Part shown: positions 51,798-64,000 of the stretch, in pieces
How the letters are laid out: every line of letters starts with the position of its first letter
Numbering within the stretch: position 1 is the stretch's first letter
Assembly: GCA_013365365.1 (NCBI GenBank)
Contig: JABVXU010000159.1
Coordinates: 1 to 64,000 of the forward strand
Length of the DNA stretch: 64,000 bases
Direction of reading: 5' to 3'
DNA from: Cruorifilaria tuberocauda
Taxonomy: Eukaryota > Nematoda > Chromadorea > Rhabditida > Onchocercidae
Position numbers and translations under genes: made by a program
Notes under the pieces: model-generated
Database searches by the model: none
Told to the model about the DNA's origin: nothing
Seen by the model: the letters and a program-made list of their open reading frames with translations, nothing else

Positions 51798-52782
51798 TTT
51801 CTGAAAATATTTTTGTCTTCTTGAAAAAAATTCCCAAAAATTTCACATTACTTTACTTTTACTTTTACAACCTGAGGCTGTTTTATTCTTAATTGCGAAA
51901 AAAAAAACAAAGAAGATATTTCGGTGTTAAATTATAATCAAATTAATAATTATAATTTTAAACTAAATTAATTATTCCCATATCTTTTATTAACAGAACT
52001 TCATTTAGACTGCGATTTCAAGTGAAATTAATTATTTTTTAATAAAGTAATCTCAAATAGCTCTTGAAATGATTTGAAGAATGAGCAATAAACATACCGT
52101 GCAAATAAAATTATAAAATATCAATGAGTAATTTTAGCCATTTGTGCTTTTTTATACTGCTTTGAATTTATATCATCTCTTCTGAAACTTTTCATTCATA
52201 TGATGATTAAATTGAAATTTAAGTTATCATGTTGATTTTTATTTGCTTTACACAAAAATCAGCCTTGCACTTCCTCTAGACTAATTTTTTTTTTTGTTTA
52301 AGACTAAAGTGTAAAAAAAAAGAATGAATTCAATCTTATTTGCTTCAGATTATTTTCAACTATGAAAAGTTGACCAATGAATGCTTCAGTTGTTTACACA
52401 ATAAACTTGCAAACTTGCAAATATACGAGCAAATATTCGCTCATATATTTCGAATGTACTGTTATTTTGTATTAAACCTGAGAGACTAATAATGTTAGTA
52501 TTTTGCAAATAAAAATTTTCAATGCATTACTTGAGTATGGCTACTTAATACAATGTTGTTTTGAATGACCAAATTGACCAATTGTTAAATAACCTAAACG
52601 CTTATTATATCAACTGAGTAATTTATTGAGAAAAATGTGTTAAATCTTCCATGCAACCTTCTTGCAGTATTATAGAAAAAACTGGAAATTCATAAAGATT
52701 TTTAAGAAATGAAATTTTTAAAACTATTTATGGTGGAAAAGTAAGAGCGAAGAACAAAAAAAAAGTATTATTTTGAGTCGAT

Positions 52783-52818
52783 TATGTCGATGTACCGCGG
52801 TATGTCGATGTGCCGCGG
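52783..52818. repeat. 18-bp tandem pair containing CCGCGG
   Basis: TATGTCGATGTACCGCGG is followed directly by TATGTCGATGTGCCGCGG, with one base different. The GC-rich ends contrast sharply with surrounding DNA, about 85 bases beyond the stop codon of the cysteine-rich protein gene. Confidence 0.9.
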
Positions 52819-52852
52819 TGAATGATATGCAAATATTTTATCAGCAAATTAG

Positions 52853-52858
52853 TTTATT
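52853..52858 (-). terminator. Poly(A) signal AATAAA of cysteine-rich gene
   Basis: Minus-strand AATAAA about 45 bases after the stop codon. Confidence 0.5.
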
Positions 52859-52902
52859 AAAATATTAAAATGAAATTGATAGGGTATGAGAATTCTTTTT
52901 GC

Positions 52903-53529
52903 TCATTCAGGATAAATAGCGTGCTGTCCTTCATTTGATGATGGTGTAGTAGAACGTTGTTTGTGCTGTTTGCGACGTTTTTTACAGCGTTCGTATCTCG
53001 TGCAGTCCTTATTTCTTCCACCTGAAATTACTGGAAGACATTTAATCTATAATAAAGTATGGTGAAAACAATAATAAACAAGTCAATTAGGACATAAATT
53101 GAGCTTATAATCTAGAACAGAAGCTAAAGCTTGCTAAAAAAACTTGCACCTAATCAAAAACTAAATCATAAACTGAAAATATTTCGAACTTACAGTCTGG
53201 ACGTCTCTTCACATCACATTTTTTGGCACATATACCAAAGCAACAAACTGCTTTGCCGCAACAATCACTTGAGCTTCGGCCGAAAAAAATTACTTCATTA
53301 AAATTGAATTTAAAATTAAAATGCAATTCACAAAAAGGAGTAGAAAAAAATCTTTTCAATTAATTATATTTGATTGATTGAAATAAAAATTTTTAGAAAA
53401 TGAAAAATAAAAATGAAGAGAAAAAAAAAGGTTAACATACAGATGGCATTGATTTCTTCTACTAGGATGATAATCTGAAAATTGAAGCATGAATAAGATT
53501 GATAAGGAAATAAAATTTAATAGTTTCAT
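52903..53529 (-). CDS. Small secreted ten-cysteine basic protein
   Basis: Three in-phase exons (53529-53441, 53273-53194, 53021-52903) give 95 aa. Residues 1 to about 18 form a signal peptide with a hydrophobic core (LLNFISLSILFMLQF). The mature part has ten cysteines spaced C-x6-CC-x4-CC-x3-C-x3-C-x7-C-x5-C-x5-C (residues about 28-73). A strongly basic tail (KKRRKQHKQR) and a serine/threonine-rich end (STTPSSNEGQ) follow. I do not recognise the family. The adjacent-cysteine spacing suggests a compact disulfide-stabilised fold such as a knottin, and secretion is likely, but that is inference. There is no close splice acceptor before the ATG, unlike its neighbours, and a tiny upstream ATG frame (ATGTTGTTTTGA) precedes it. 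Short, cysteine-rich and phase-consistent across two introns, it is very unlikely to be a chance frame. Confidence 0.75.
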
Positions 53530-55906
53530 TTTAAGCCATACCAATCAAAACAACATGACTTTTATTTGAAAAAAATATCAAGAATACAAAGACATGAGTG
53601 TTCAGTTAGGTTCAGTTAGGAATTATAGCATTTTTTGATTCTTTCTATATATTTTAAAGAAATGATTAAAATGGTTCACTCAAGTCATAGTAGAAAAAAA
53701 AACAAACTGACCAGAAGAAAAGTAGTAATACTTAATTTCGTCATTGTTGTTGTTGTTGTTGTTCTTCACTGAAGATATTTATTGCAGTGAAAAGATGTAA
53801 AACATTCTAGCAAATTTCGAAAAAACAAAATACTTTATGATTTAAATAGAAAAAGTAATTATTATATCATAATATCTTCTTAGACGGACAATACCCTAAG
53901 TGTTATTTAGCTAATGAGGTTTCGCTAAGTTTTTAACTTCTTAAAAAATTCTAATAGAATATTTATATCGTGTAATCAGTGATATATCATTAATGTATCG
54001 TTTGTGATAGCCATTTAATTTCAATCAGTTATGATTTTATCCAAATATATTTCACTTGAATTATAAGGTAATGAGTGGATTTGTGCCTAGTCCTCTATGT
54101 TTACAAAGTTTCTCAGCGTAAAAATTTTGTTTACAATATCTATTTATAGCAAATGATTTATCACAAATAAAAATAAAATTCTGAACTCAAATATTCGATA
54201 GATTCACTTGAAATATCAAATAAAGTAATAGAAATTAATAAATAAATTCAAAATGAGTGCTTATACATTGATAAGTTAGGGAAAATTATAGGTTTGAAAC
54301 AGCGAAGTTTTATTATTTTATAAAATCCATCTATCATTAGTTATTCGTACAGTTTTATACCGATTAATATTTAGTTAAATCGTCAAAAAAGTAGCGTTTT
54401 TTTTTTCAAATTTGTCAGTAAAAGCTCCGATTTTATTATTTCAAAATGTAAAAAAAAACAATAGCCTCCATATCAATAATATCGTTGCTTTAATATGCAA
54501 TTCTCTCATTGATAAAAATTTTGTTGGAACTTATCATTCACTAATTCTTGCTTATATTTCTCCAGCTATACTTCAGCTGTGAGTCTACTGATCAAGCGTT
54601 AAGGGCGCAAATAATCTTAAAAAAAAAAACTTCAAAAACTTTAAACTTCAAACTGCATTAGTTCGTGATTCCGCAAAATGCATTCACATACACGCATACA
54701 TTTTTCATCATGCATTATATCGGATAAACTGATAACGGTGAGTCAAAAAAATTGTATGATGTTTTAAACTATCTTCTTGCTGTCCAATTAGATGGAAAAT
54801 ATTATAAATAATCTTTTATTATTAGGTAAGAAAAACAAAATGGTAATATAAAATGAAAGAGATTCTCTCAGATGTCAAATAAATCAGATAATCAAAAGCA
54901 GAACTGTAAAGCAATTATTAAATTATAGCGGCAATAAAGTACAGCCCATAGCGAAACTATAAGCTTTCGAAGAAATATTCCTTAAACCGCTAGGAACAAT
55001 TTTTAAATGTTATATATCACATTGATATTTAGCTGATGAAATCCAGTTCTTGTTTACCGATAAAGATAGCGAAAAGAAACACAGTGATGTATAAAGTCAA
55101 AATGCCGATCAAATTCTACATTGTCTTTTAGGCCATCAAAATGATATCACTCACAACCATCACGAACAATTTCTCAGAAAATGAAAATAATATACAAATT
55201 TTAAAGGAATATGGAATGTAAATAATGATAATAGTAAACTACAGCAAAATATCACCTGCCTTTCTTAAGTATGAAGATTTCGAGATGACTTCAAAAACAT
55301 AAAACGAAAATGTAAATTAAAGCAATATATGGAAAACAGGATAATAAAGCTATATGAATCCATTTGAAAATACAATGAATTTGAAATGAAACTTGACAAA
55401 TGAAATGTCAGTTTACCTAATGTTGTAAAATATCATGCAGTTTATTCAGAAATTGGCATTTCTGTTCTTTTTCGTTCCGAAAATACCACCTTATATCGCA
55501 TAGTATTACAAGGAAATGCAGAAAAAAACTTACAAATTGAAAAAAGAAATTAAGCCACATATAACATTTCTTATGTTGTGAATCTATGAGGAGATACAAG
55601 ACATGACTATTTTATAGCGATAAAGGGAACATACATAACGTTATATATCATACATGATTTGATTATTTTATGCAGTAAAACATGAGATCAACTAATTTTT
55701 AATAATTTTGGTGAAGTAGATTTTTTGTAAAATTTTTGGTAAAGACTAAAGGACTATCTATTACTGAAATTACTCTAAAAAATATCATTTTATTGCATTA
55801 AATTTTTGTTTATGTCACAGCAAGAATCCACTTTGCAACGGCTACAAAAATACATTAATAACATAAAAATAAAAAGTCAAACCGGCATAAATCAGTGGCA
55901 AATGAG
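53530..55906. other. Intergenic, AT-rich
   Basis: No supported exon. Contains a (GTT)n microsatellite at 53744-53763 and, at 55789-55794, a minus-strand AATAAA 113 bases past the stop of the coiled-coil gene. Confidence 0.5.
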
Positions 55907-58900
55907 TTACAATATACCGAAACCCTTTTCAGAAACGGCGTGATTTGCTTGACTAGCAATAACACCAGTATTCTGTATCCCGTGATCAGGACTGTCAGCA
56001 GATGATACTGAAACAGTGTTGAGATCGATCCAGGATGGAATATCCACAATATCACTGTCTCGATATCTCTCCAGCTCTTTTATTTTGGCAGCATCCTAGA
56101 GAATATCCTTATTTCAAACTAATATTATGATTGCAAAAACAAGTTCACGTAACACTGTTGCATCTCAAACACAAACGCGTAATTCTGTGTCGATTATAAC
56201 TAATTTTTTATTAATACGAAAATAATCATACATAAAACCATTATTATTTGTCGGGTTAAAAGAATATAACCTTTTCAAGACGCAACGCAATCTTTGCCAA
56301 CTTCAGTCGACTTAAATAAGATAGCCGCATGTGCCTCCTAGATTTTCTTACCAATTTTACTGAACTGCTCCCACTAACTCTTTTGCCGTTGGCCAAACGC
56401 AGATTATTCCAATTTAAGCCCAATTTCAGAAGAACCTTTTTTAGCTTCTCAATTATATTCTGAAAATTTATTTCACATCGAAATTCGTTGAACTCCACAA
56501 TAAATAGATTTGTTAAAATCAAAAGTAGTTATAAAGTATTATGAAAGAATCGAGTTCTATTTTCAGAATAAGGCGAATAAATTAGGCATTGGAAAAATTT
56601 TTTCTTATAAAAACATGCAAAAAAGCCAATTCTATGAGTGAGAAAAGTATCAATGAAATAAACGGTGAAGTTATAGAATTTTAACAAGAATCGAAAAACT
56701 TCAATTTCATATGACTTTCCATATTTTAATGAAAAGTTGAAGGAAAAATTAGAGTCGATTGCTCACTTGTTGCATTTGAATACTTTCTTCTAGTCCATCG
56801 CAACGAACCTTCATAGCTCGAAAAATTGTTTCCATTTCTTTAAGGAAACCTTCTCGCTTATTATACTTTTTTTTCAAATGTTCATTCCATTTTTGCAATT
56901 CATCTATTTTATTTTCGGCATGTTGCAATTCAGATGCTGTCACTGTATCTAAAAACAAACAACTAGTAAATCCAATCGACTGGGTAAATTTCAAGATGAT
57001 CACCATCAAATTTAAAGAAAAGCATGATTCTTACATTCATTAGTACTTTCAGCAAGGCGATACTGGAGTTTAACAACATCAAGATCCCGTTTGCTTAAGA
57101 GTTGCTTCATTTTTTCTTTTTCCCTACACAATTGACGCAAACGTTCATTCATCTGGTCTTCAAATTTTTTGCTTTCTTGCAGCTCCTCTTTTATGCACTA
57201 TAATAAGGCTGTAATGTGTGTAATAGTACCAGAAACCAATTTTTGAAAGTTCAATTAAGGCAATTGTTCAATCTAACCAGTATAAGATTGAACGGAATAG
57301 TATGATGAATTATAAATTTAAGAAAATAATCGCTATGTGCTGTACCATTCATTGTTAAATGAAGAAATAAATGAAGGTAATAAAATTGTCTCAGTACTAT
57401 TAAATTTATTTATAATCAACCTTGATGGTGTCCGCCGCTTGTAAACCCAAATCTGTTTTACGTTTTAACATTACTTTCGCTTCGCTTAGAGCAATAGTAA
57501 GGTCATCTTTTTGCTTGGTTAAATCATCAATTTCTTCAAAAGCTCGCTTCAATTTCTCACGTAATTCAGCACAGTTTTGATCTCCATTTCTAAAACTATG
57601 TTGCATCTGTGAAAGGATTTATATTTTCCGCAATAACTCAGAGTATCATGATTCTTATTTAAAACAACCGCATCTGTTCAAAAATTATAAGTGTAGTAGA
57701 AACTAGGAAACATTAAATAATAGCATTTTTTTTTCAGTGAGAAGAAATAATCTCGATAGTACAATTGAAATAAAGTTCCAAAGTTTCTAATGTTTTCAGT
57801 TGAAGTACACTTTGAAAATGTAACCACCACACGTACCTGACCCGCAGTTTTAAGTTGTCAATGTTAGTTTCACACATCAAGCATTTATTCAGGGCAACGC
57901 GTAGTTCATCCCGAACATTATGGAGGTCAGCAGTCATCTGAAATTTGTCTGGTCAATAAAGTCTCGCAAACTAGATATTTAAGTACTAAGTATTAACAGA
58001 TAATATGAAACTCACTTCAATTAAGGATGGGAAATAGCATAAAAATATATTTTGAAATGATTTTGATAAAGTTAAAACTGTACTGAAACACTGCCAGTCA
58101 GATTAACATTTTTATAATTTAAATACAATAAAGGAAATAAAGAGGAACTAACCTCAGTACACAATTTCTCTAGCTTTTCACATTTAACTCTGTTGTCATC
58201 CGATGCGGAAAGTGTCTTTCGTAGTGCCAAATCCAAATTCGCAAAAAAACGACCAACCTAGAATGAATTATCTTTGAAATAAAAAGGATCATTATTTACA
58301 CTGTTTCGCTGTGAATAATTGGTATGATCGATTATAAGGATAAAAAATTTTCACAGGATCCAATCTGGATACCTCACTGTGGTAGGGAATAGTAATAATC
58401 AAGCGCTTTCAAAGTATCACATAATATATATTCTAAAAGCTTTAAAAATATCGAAATAGAACTATCACTAATAGGAGAATGAAGATGAGGTATCCATATT
58501 TGAATTAATAAAAAGCTTTCATGACTGATAACATAAAGCTTTTGGTACGTCGACATCGCCGTTTCAGGCGTGCTGCCGCGCTACATCTAAAAAACATCTG
58601 CAATGAATAACAGGATCACGACAGAACATCTTGGTGACCATAAAAAAGTTTTATTTCTTTAAATAATGTAACTTACCGATCCATTAATCTGTTTCACTGA
58701 TTTATTGCCTCCCTGAACATCAGTTAGAAGATGTTCCAATAATTGTTGTATGTTGGGACTAAGTTTACCACGAATCTGGAGTGAATAGTAATTTGATCTA
58801 GATTAGAGACTTTATTCTTCGCAAATTTCACAAGAAGTATTGAAAAAAATTCAAAAGGTCCAAAAACCTCCGCATGACGAACGGACTCGAGCAGTAAGAA

Positions 58901-61900
58901 TAATGCATCTCTTGTTTCACTTATTACTTCCGAGTGCAGTGTATTAGTTAAGCTTTCTGATGATGATTCCATGCTTGATCCAGCTTCGCATACTGTTAGA
59001 CGTGAATCACTTAATTCTGAATGTGATAGCTCCGCAAGTGAAGCTAAGCCACAGCAGTCTGTTGACTTGTTCTCCATGATCTAACAGTAAACATTTTAGG
59101 AATAAATAAGAATTTTTCGGAGTCATTTGACTGTTTCATAAAAAAATAAAACCTGAAACATTAAAGTCCTAACAAAATTCCTTTTTCTCTAAAAAACACT
59201 TTGAAGTAAATCTCAAAAAATTTATACCTTTGTAATAGTGGCATATTTCTTTACTGGTGGATCTGACATCATTCGAGACACAAGAGCATTGAGATCTTGA
59301 TATTTCTAAAATATTGGACTATAAACCATTAATATGAAAAGACATAAAATGTAATGTCAGCTTTCTACAAAATTAAAAATAATTACTTCGCTATTGAAAC
59401 TTGGACTTGTAAGCAAACTCAAATCTTTACTTCTTTCAATTCATATAACTGCGAACGTATGGTAGCAGGAAGCGCATCCCATATAGTAATATCTGCGTAA
59501 CTACTTGTATTGGTTGGACAAGAAAAAAAAGTGTTACTCTGTCCTGCAGATGGAGAAAAAATTAATAATGAAAAATAAAAAACTCTAATAATTCGAATAA
59601 AAAAGAAATATCGTATTTAATTGAAGCTAGGTGAACATAGCGCAAAGAGAAGTGCAAAAAACGGAATACCGGGATAAGACTCAAACAAAGCAATCCGCGT
59701 ATGCAAACGTTCCAGACGTTCATCTTTCTCCTCAATTATATGATTTAGGTGAGCAGTTTCCAACTGATATTGAACTTCAGCTTGATTCTAGAAATCAATA
59801 TAGGATACACAAAAAATGCTGTGGAAGATATAGGTCTGATTAATTTTCATTTCACAGAGAGTGGCCACCGATTATTAAATGAGGATATTTAGAGTAATAA
59901 TCTTGATTCAAAGAAAAAGGACAAACCCGGAAAACATTATATTCCGTTTTGACTTCATCCACCACAGTCTTTAAATGTATATTTTCATTTTTCAAGTCAA
60001 CTTTTTCTTCCATCAAATCTTCCTATATATAAATCGAATCAATTAGCAATTCATTTTAACACCAAGGAAACATAGATGAGCTTTAAATTTGAAATCAAAA
60101 GCACCGAAGTCAGTAGGTAACATTGGGTAATAGCTTATTCTATACTTCTGCTTTCCTTCATTTTCATTTATCTTTTCTCCCATTATATTATAGATTATCC
60201 TCCTAATTCGGAAAATATCAATATAAACAATGAAATATCAATATAAACAACTGAAATACCGATTTAAAAAGCTGAAGATGAGGAACTATAGTTTTAATTA
60301 GCATCATTTGCTAATTATATCGGCTATTTCTGGTCGGAAATGGTAGTTTGCGGACAAAACTTCATATAATTTTAAAAATTTGAAATACATTTGTTAACCG
60401 GCTAAAAAGCAGAACGTACCAAAATTCCACTTCAAACCACAGAAGTCGAAACTTAGGACTAGAATTTTTCTTAACTAAGCGAAACGTGAAATATTTAGAA
60501 AGCCAAGCCTTTGTTAAATAATATGAGATGATGAAATGAATTATAAAGCAAAGATTGAGTAAAAATTCATCAATATTCAATAAGTTCTTATAATGTTGTC
60601 ATTAAATACTATTTATCATCCATTATTAATTTCTTAAGAAATCATATTTTTGTATTCCTAGAAAAAAAAATCTTACTATGCGTTTCTCCTTCTTATCCAC
60701 AAGACTTCGAATGTTGTTAAGTTCTATTTCACGTTTCTCCAACAGTGATATTAATTCATCATTTCTCTGCTTTTCAATTGTAATTTGATGCTGTGAAAAA
60801 AGAAAGCTAATAATCATAAAATAAATAAAAATATCGACAAAAATAAACCGACTTCCTAATAGATCAAATTATTTAAATTTGCAAAATAGAAATCAGGAAG
60901 CTGGATTATGCTTTACAAATCAGCTATAATGTAATTCAGTATATGATATGTCAAAAACCAACCTCCAACATGCTACTTTTTGCAGCTGCTTCTTTCAAAT
61001 GTTCATAATCGGAGAGTAATTTCTTCTTTTCCAAGGCCCAATTTTCTTCAATTTCATCTTTTGTTCTTCGTTTTTCCTAAATTTAAAGCTTAGCATTTAA
61101 ACGAAACAAAATCTATTCAACCTGTCTATATAATACAATTGATAATTGGTGATTTTTTAGAAAGTTTTCAGATCACCAGTGGGTCATTTCTATCAATAAT
61201 CATCTAAAACTCGTTCTGCATAAATAACGAAAGCAAAACATATTTAAAAGGAACCAACAGTCAACTGTGTTCTCAAATAAACAGCTTCGTCGCGAAATTT
61301 CTTCAGATCATTTTTGTTTTTGGAAATTTCTTCGTTGAGTTCTTTGATCTGAAAGTAATACTTGATAAAAAATTGGATGTAAAGATATTGACAATGTTGT
61401 GCAGACTGATCAAAAATCTTTCTTTTCCTAATGAAGCAAAAGCTTCTGCAAAAATTTTTCACTGTCCAAATGATCACGCATTCCAGTCTCATTGAAAATG
61501 ACGTGATTTACCTTTCGTCATGGGAATTACACACGAAGCTATAATTCCCAAAGGAGTATAAATATATCTTCTGGAAAACAACTAACCAATGAATCCTTCT
61601 TCGTTAACTCATCCAGATATTCTTTTAATCGTAAATCCACATCAAAATATTTCTTTAATTCATCAGCAAGCTGTGCATTCTGTGAAGCAAGTTTCGCATT
61701 TTTCTCCTGCCATATGGTCAAATCTTTTAGACCTTTGTTGTTTGCTTCAAGTAATGTCTGCTTCTCGCTCAATAATGTCTTAAACAAAAACAACTTCGAA
61801 GACAATTATTGCTTTCTACATAATTTTCTTATTTTTGATTCAACTATGATTGAACAAAATGGAAGCCAACAGAAGCTCAGCAAAGACGACTAAAGTAGAT

Positions 61901-63973
61901 ATCCACCTTCACGCACTATTTTTATTATTTCATCAGTCGAGGCAAAGTTTCTTACCACGGCTATTAACCTTATTACAAAAAATTTGTGCACAGGTCTCTA
62001 TAAATAGATAACACTAAGTCCCGAATAATCTTCCACTTCCATTACTTGGATACATCGAAAGCGTCAGAAAATATGAGTTCGGATAAATGCAATTTTTAAA
62101 TATCTAAAATAATTAACATGATTGGTAAGTGTAAGCTGCTCAATCCGTTTTTCGAGCTCTGATTTTTCTTTCTGCAAGCGTTCGCGTTCGCCTTCCCAAG
62201 TTTTTCTCTCCGTTTCCATCTGCTCTAGGTCAAGGACTTTCGAATTTTGTTCTTGTAATTGTGCAAACTTATCCTCAACTACAAGTAGCTCTTTCTGCAA
62301 CCCAACAAATTTTGCAGCATTTTCGTCGCATAAAGTTTTCAATTTCTTGCATTTCTCTTCGTAACTTTTTTTTTCTTCATTTAAGACGTCAATTTCGAGT
62401 TGTCTATCCTCCAACTGTTTTTCCAAATCAACGTTTAGTAGGTAAATTCTATCTATGTCAATTTCTGCGACATCATACTTTTTTCTCCAGATTTCTGCAT
62501 TTTTTTCTGCCTCCTGAAGAACAGAAGTAAAATTAAGCAAAATATTTTTGAAACATATAAATTTTATACCAGCCAGACATAGTGATTCCCGTAATATGTT
62601 TACGTGTTAGCACCAATTTTGTTTTTTTTTAAACTAAAATCCAACATTCATAAATTTTTGCAGTAACAAAAATAAGTATGAAAATAAAAGATTAGGAAGA
62701 GAAAAAGTGTTAACTGCAATCTCTACACATAACTTCAAAATCTCAAGAATAATAAATTCGACATACAAGCACTTCTTTGATATTACTGAATTAACTATTT
62801 ATAAATAAGCCTCGAGTAAGTATTATCCCTTACCTCCTTTATTTCCAGTTCGAATTTAAGCTCTGAAATTTTCTTTTGCATTGCCGTATTCTCATCTTGC
62901 AACTTTTTTAGTGTTTCTGCATGAGGCATCTGTAAAATTACTACAATGCTGATAAAACAGAGAATTACTGTTATCTGATTTCAGTCGCAAAATTACATGA
63001 AACAAATTGATAAATCATGTAGATTATTGAGTTTTTAGTCATCATCTTTATTTTTATCCTGAAAAAGAAAACAGGTAACCTTATCTGCTTCTATATCAAT
63101 CGAAATATTTTCTATAAGTGCTAATTTCCTTTCGGCCATTTGCAGTTGATGTTGGCATTCTGTGAACTTTGTTTCATTTTCCTTTGCAGCTTTCTGCAAT
63201 TCGCTTTTGGGAGTTTTGAAAATTTAAAAAAAAATACACGCATAATTTTCGAAGATGTAAGCATAAAATTTAATCACTAATTAATTTCTCCTACTTTTGT
63301 TCTCTCAAAATGTGCTCCAATAAGCAGAGTTAAAATGGATAAAATGAAATATCCTGGCACTTCCATTATCAAGAATGGCGAGCAATTAATCAGTGAAGTA
63401 CTAACCTTCAATTTTTCTACTTCCCTGGCCAAAGTTGCAGCATTGTCTGTCGCGGCAGAAACCTAAAATTTCAACATTGATACTCTCTATTTGTCACTAC
63501 ATTGATGAAAAATTTACGTACAATTCAATCTAACCGGACAGATAAAGCGTTCCAGTGAACGTTGCACATTCCTACCTGTTCCTGAAAACGATCACTTTCA
63601 TTTGCAAGTTTTTCCACTAATTGTGACAACCGCTCATTCTCTTTCTCCAGTTCAATAGATTCCAAATGTTTGTTCCGTAGCATTACAGCCAAATCTAAAA
63701 ACTTTTTAACAACCAATTAAATAGATTCAATTAATAATGTCCAAATCTAATTAAGAGCATTGATAGGACAATTCCGAATATTAGCGAAGCTACCTAATTT
63801 GGTGTACTGCTTATCACTGGGAAGCACATCACTAGTTTCACCACTCGAACAGTCCAAAATAGTTGTGGTATCATTCTCTACACATTTTGCTGATGGAACT
63901 CTTTCAACTGGAGACATTTCTTGGATATGCTGAGAAATTTGGTGAATCTGCGGTCTAATTGGTGTCGAACTAT
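55907..63973 (-). CDS. Long coiled-coil protein, C-terminal 1077 residues (N-terminus outside window)
   Basis: Twenty-three exons seen, all in phase: 63973-63794, 63694-63576, 63462-63406, 63193-63080, 62929-62834, 62513-62118, 61778-61587, 61348-61259, 61076-60963, 60790-60677, 60022-59927, 59787-59670, 59492-59431, 59305-59228, 59080-58868, 58775-58677, 58257-58153, 57937-57837, 57589-57421, 57197-57035, 56948-56767, 56459-56271, 56095-55907. The visible N-terminal 60 residues are non-helical (SSTPIRPQIHQIS). Next comes about 480 residues of charged heptad-like coiled coil (for example LEKENERLSQLVEKLANES). A break holds a serine-rich segment (SMESSSESL). A second coiled coil of about 300 residues follows, then a basic stretch (VKLVRKSRRHMRLSYLSRLK) and a 60-residue acidic/polar tail. 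Such architecture suits a structural, centrosomal, kinetochore, motor-stalk or golgin protein; I cannot assign one. The 5' exons lie beyond 64000. Confidence 0.8.
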
Positions 63974-64000
63974 CTGGAAAAATCGATCGTGACGGACATG

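Larger units (their letters stand above)
51798..52902. other. Intergenic, AT-rich
   Basis: No coding exon seen. A short GC-rich tandem repeat (52783-52818) and a poly(A) signal for the small cysteine-rich gene (52853-52858) are the only distinct elements. Confidence 0.5.

Noticed and set aside
43192..63973. The four minus-strand genes as an operon.
   Set aside because: Gaps are 1.1-2.6 kb, larger than the roughly 100-400 bases typical of nematode operons.

Overview
The window is nuclear DNA of a nematode, most likely a clade III (filarial-type) parasite. It is very AT-rich. Genes are split into many short exons with GT..TTTCAG/TTTTAG introns, and four of five visible start codons lie within about 12 bases of a splice-acceptor AG, as expected for spliced-leader trans-splicing. 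One gene encodes a major-sperm-protein-like domain. Species cannot be fixed from the sequence alone. All gene models below were built by hand: exons were joined only where GT (once GC) donors, AG acceptors and reading phase agreed.

Layout. Positions 1-16261 form a gene-free stretch packed with simple repeats, minisatellites and short diverged duplications. Next, on the minus strand, comes an elongation factor 1-delta gene (20631-16262, 7 exons, 301 aa). Its third intron holds a complete same-strand reading frame for an FDXACB1-type protein (BMT5-like methyltransferase fold plus ferredoxin-fold anticodon-binding domain). That frame has its own in-phase splice acceptor and its own poly(A) signal, so it may be an alternative terminal exon of the elongation factor or a nested gene. 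A divergent 0.8-kb promoter region follows. Then, on the plus strand, comes a complete zizimin-type DOCK guanine-nucleotide exchange factor (21463-41039, 49 exons, 2221 aa).

From 43 kb to the right edge all genes are on the minus strand: an LRRC59-like ER membrane protein with a nematode-type C-terminal extension (46351-43192, 440 aa); an MSP-domain protein (51797-48999, 229 aa); a small secreted ten-cysteine basic protein (53529-52903, 95 aa); and the C-terminal 1077 residues of a long coiled-coil protein whose start lies beyond the window (63973-55907, 23 exons seen). Gaps between them are 1-3 kb, so this is not an operon. The 46.4-49.0 kb gap carries a fold-back element flanked by two diverged copies of a roughly 100-bp sequence.

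The genes do not form one pathway. The most unusual feature is the elongation factor/FDXACB1 arrangement. The least explained gene is the small cysteine-rich secreted protein.
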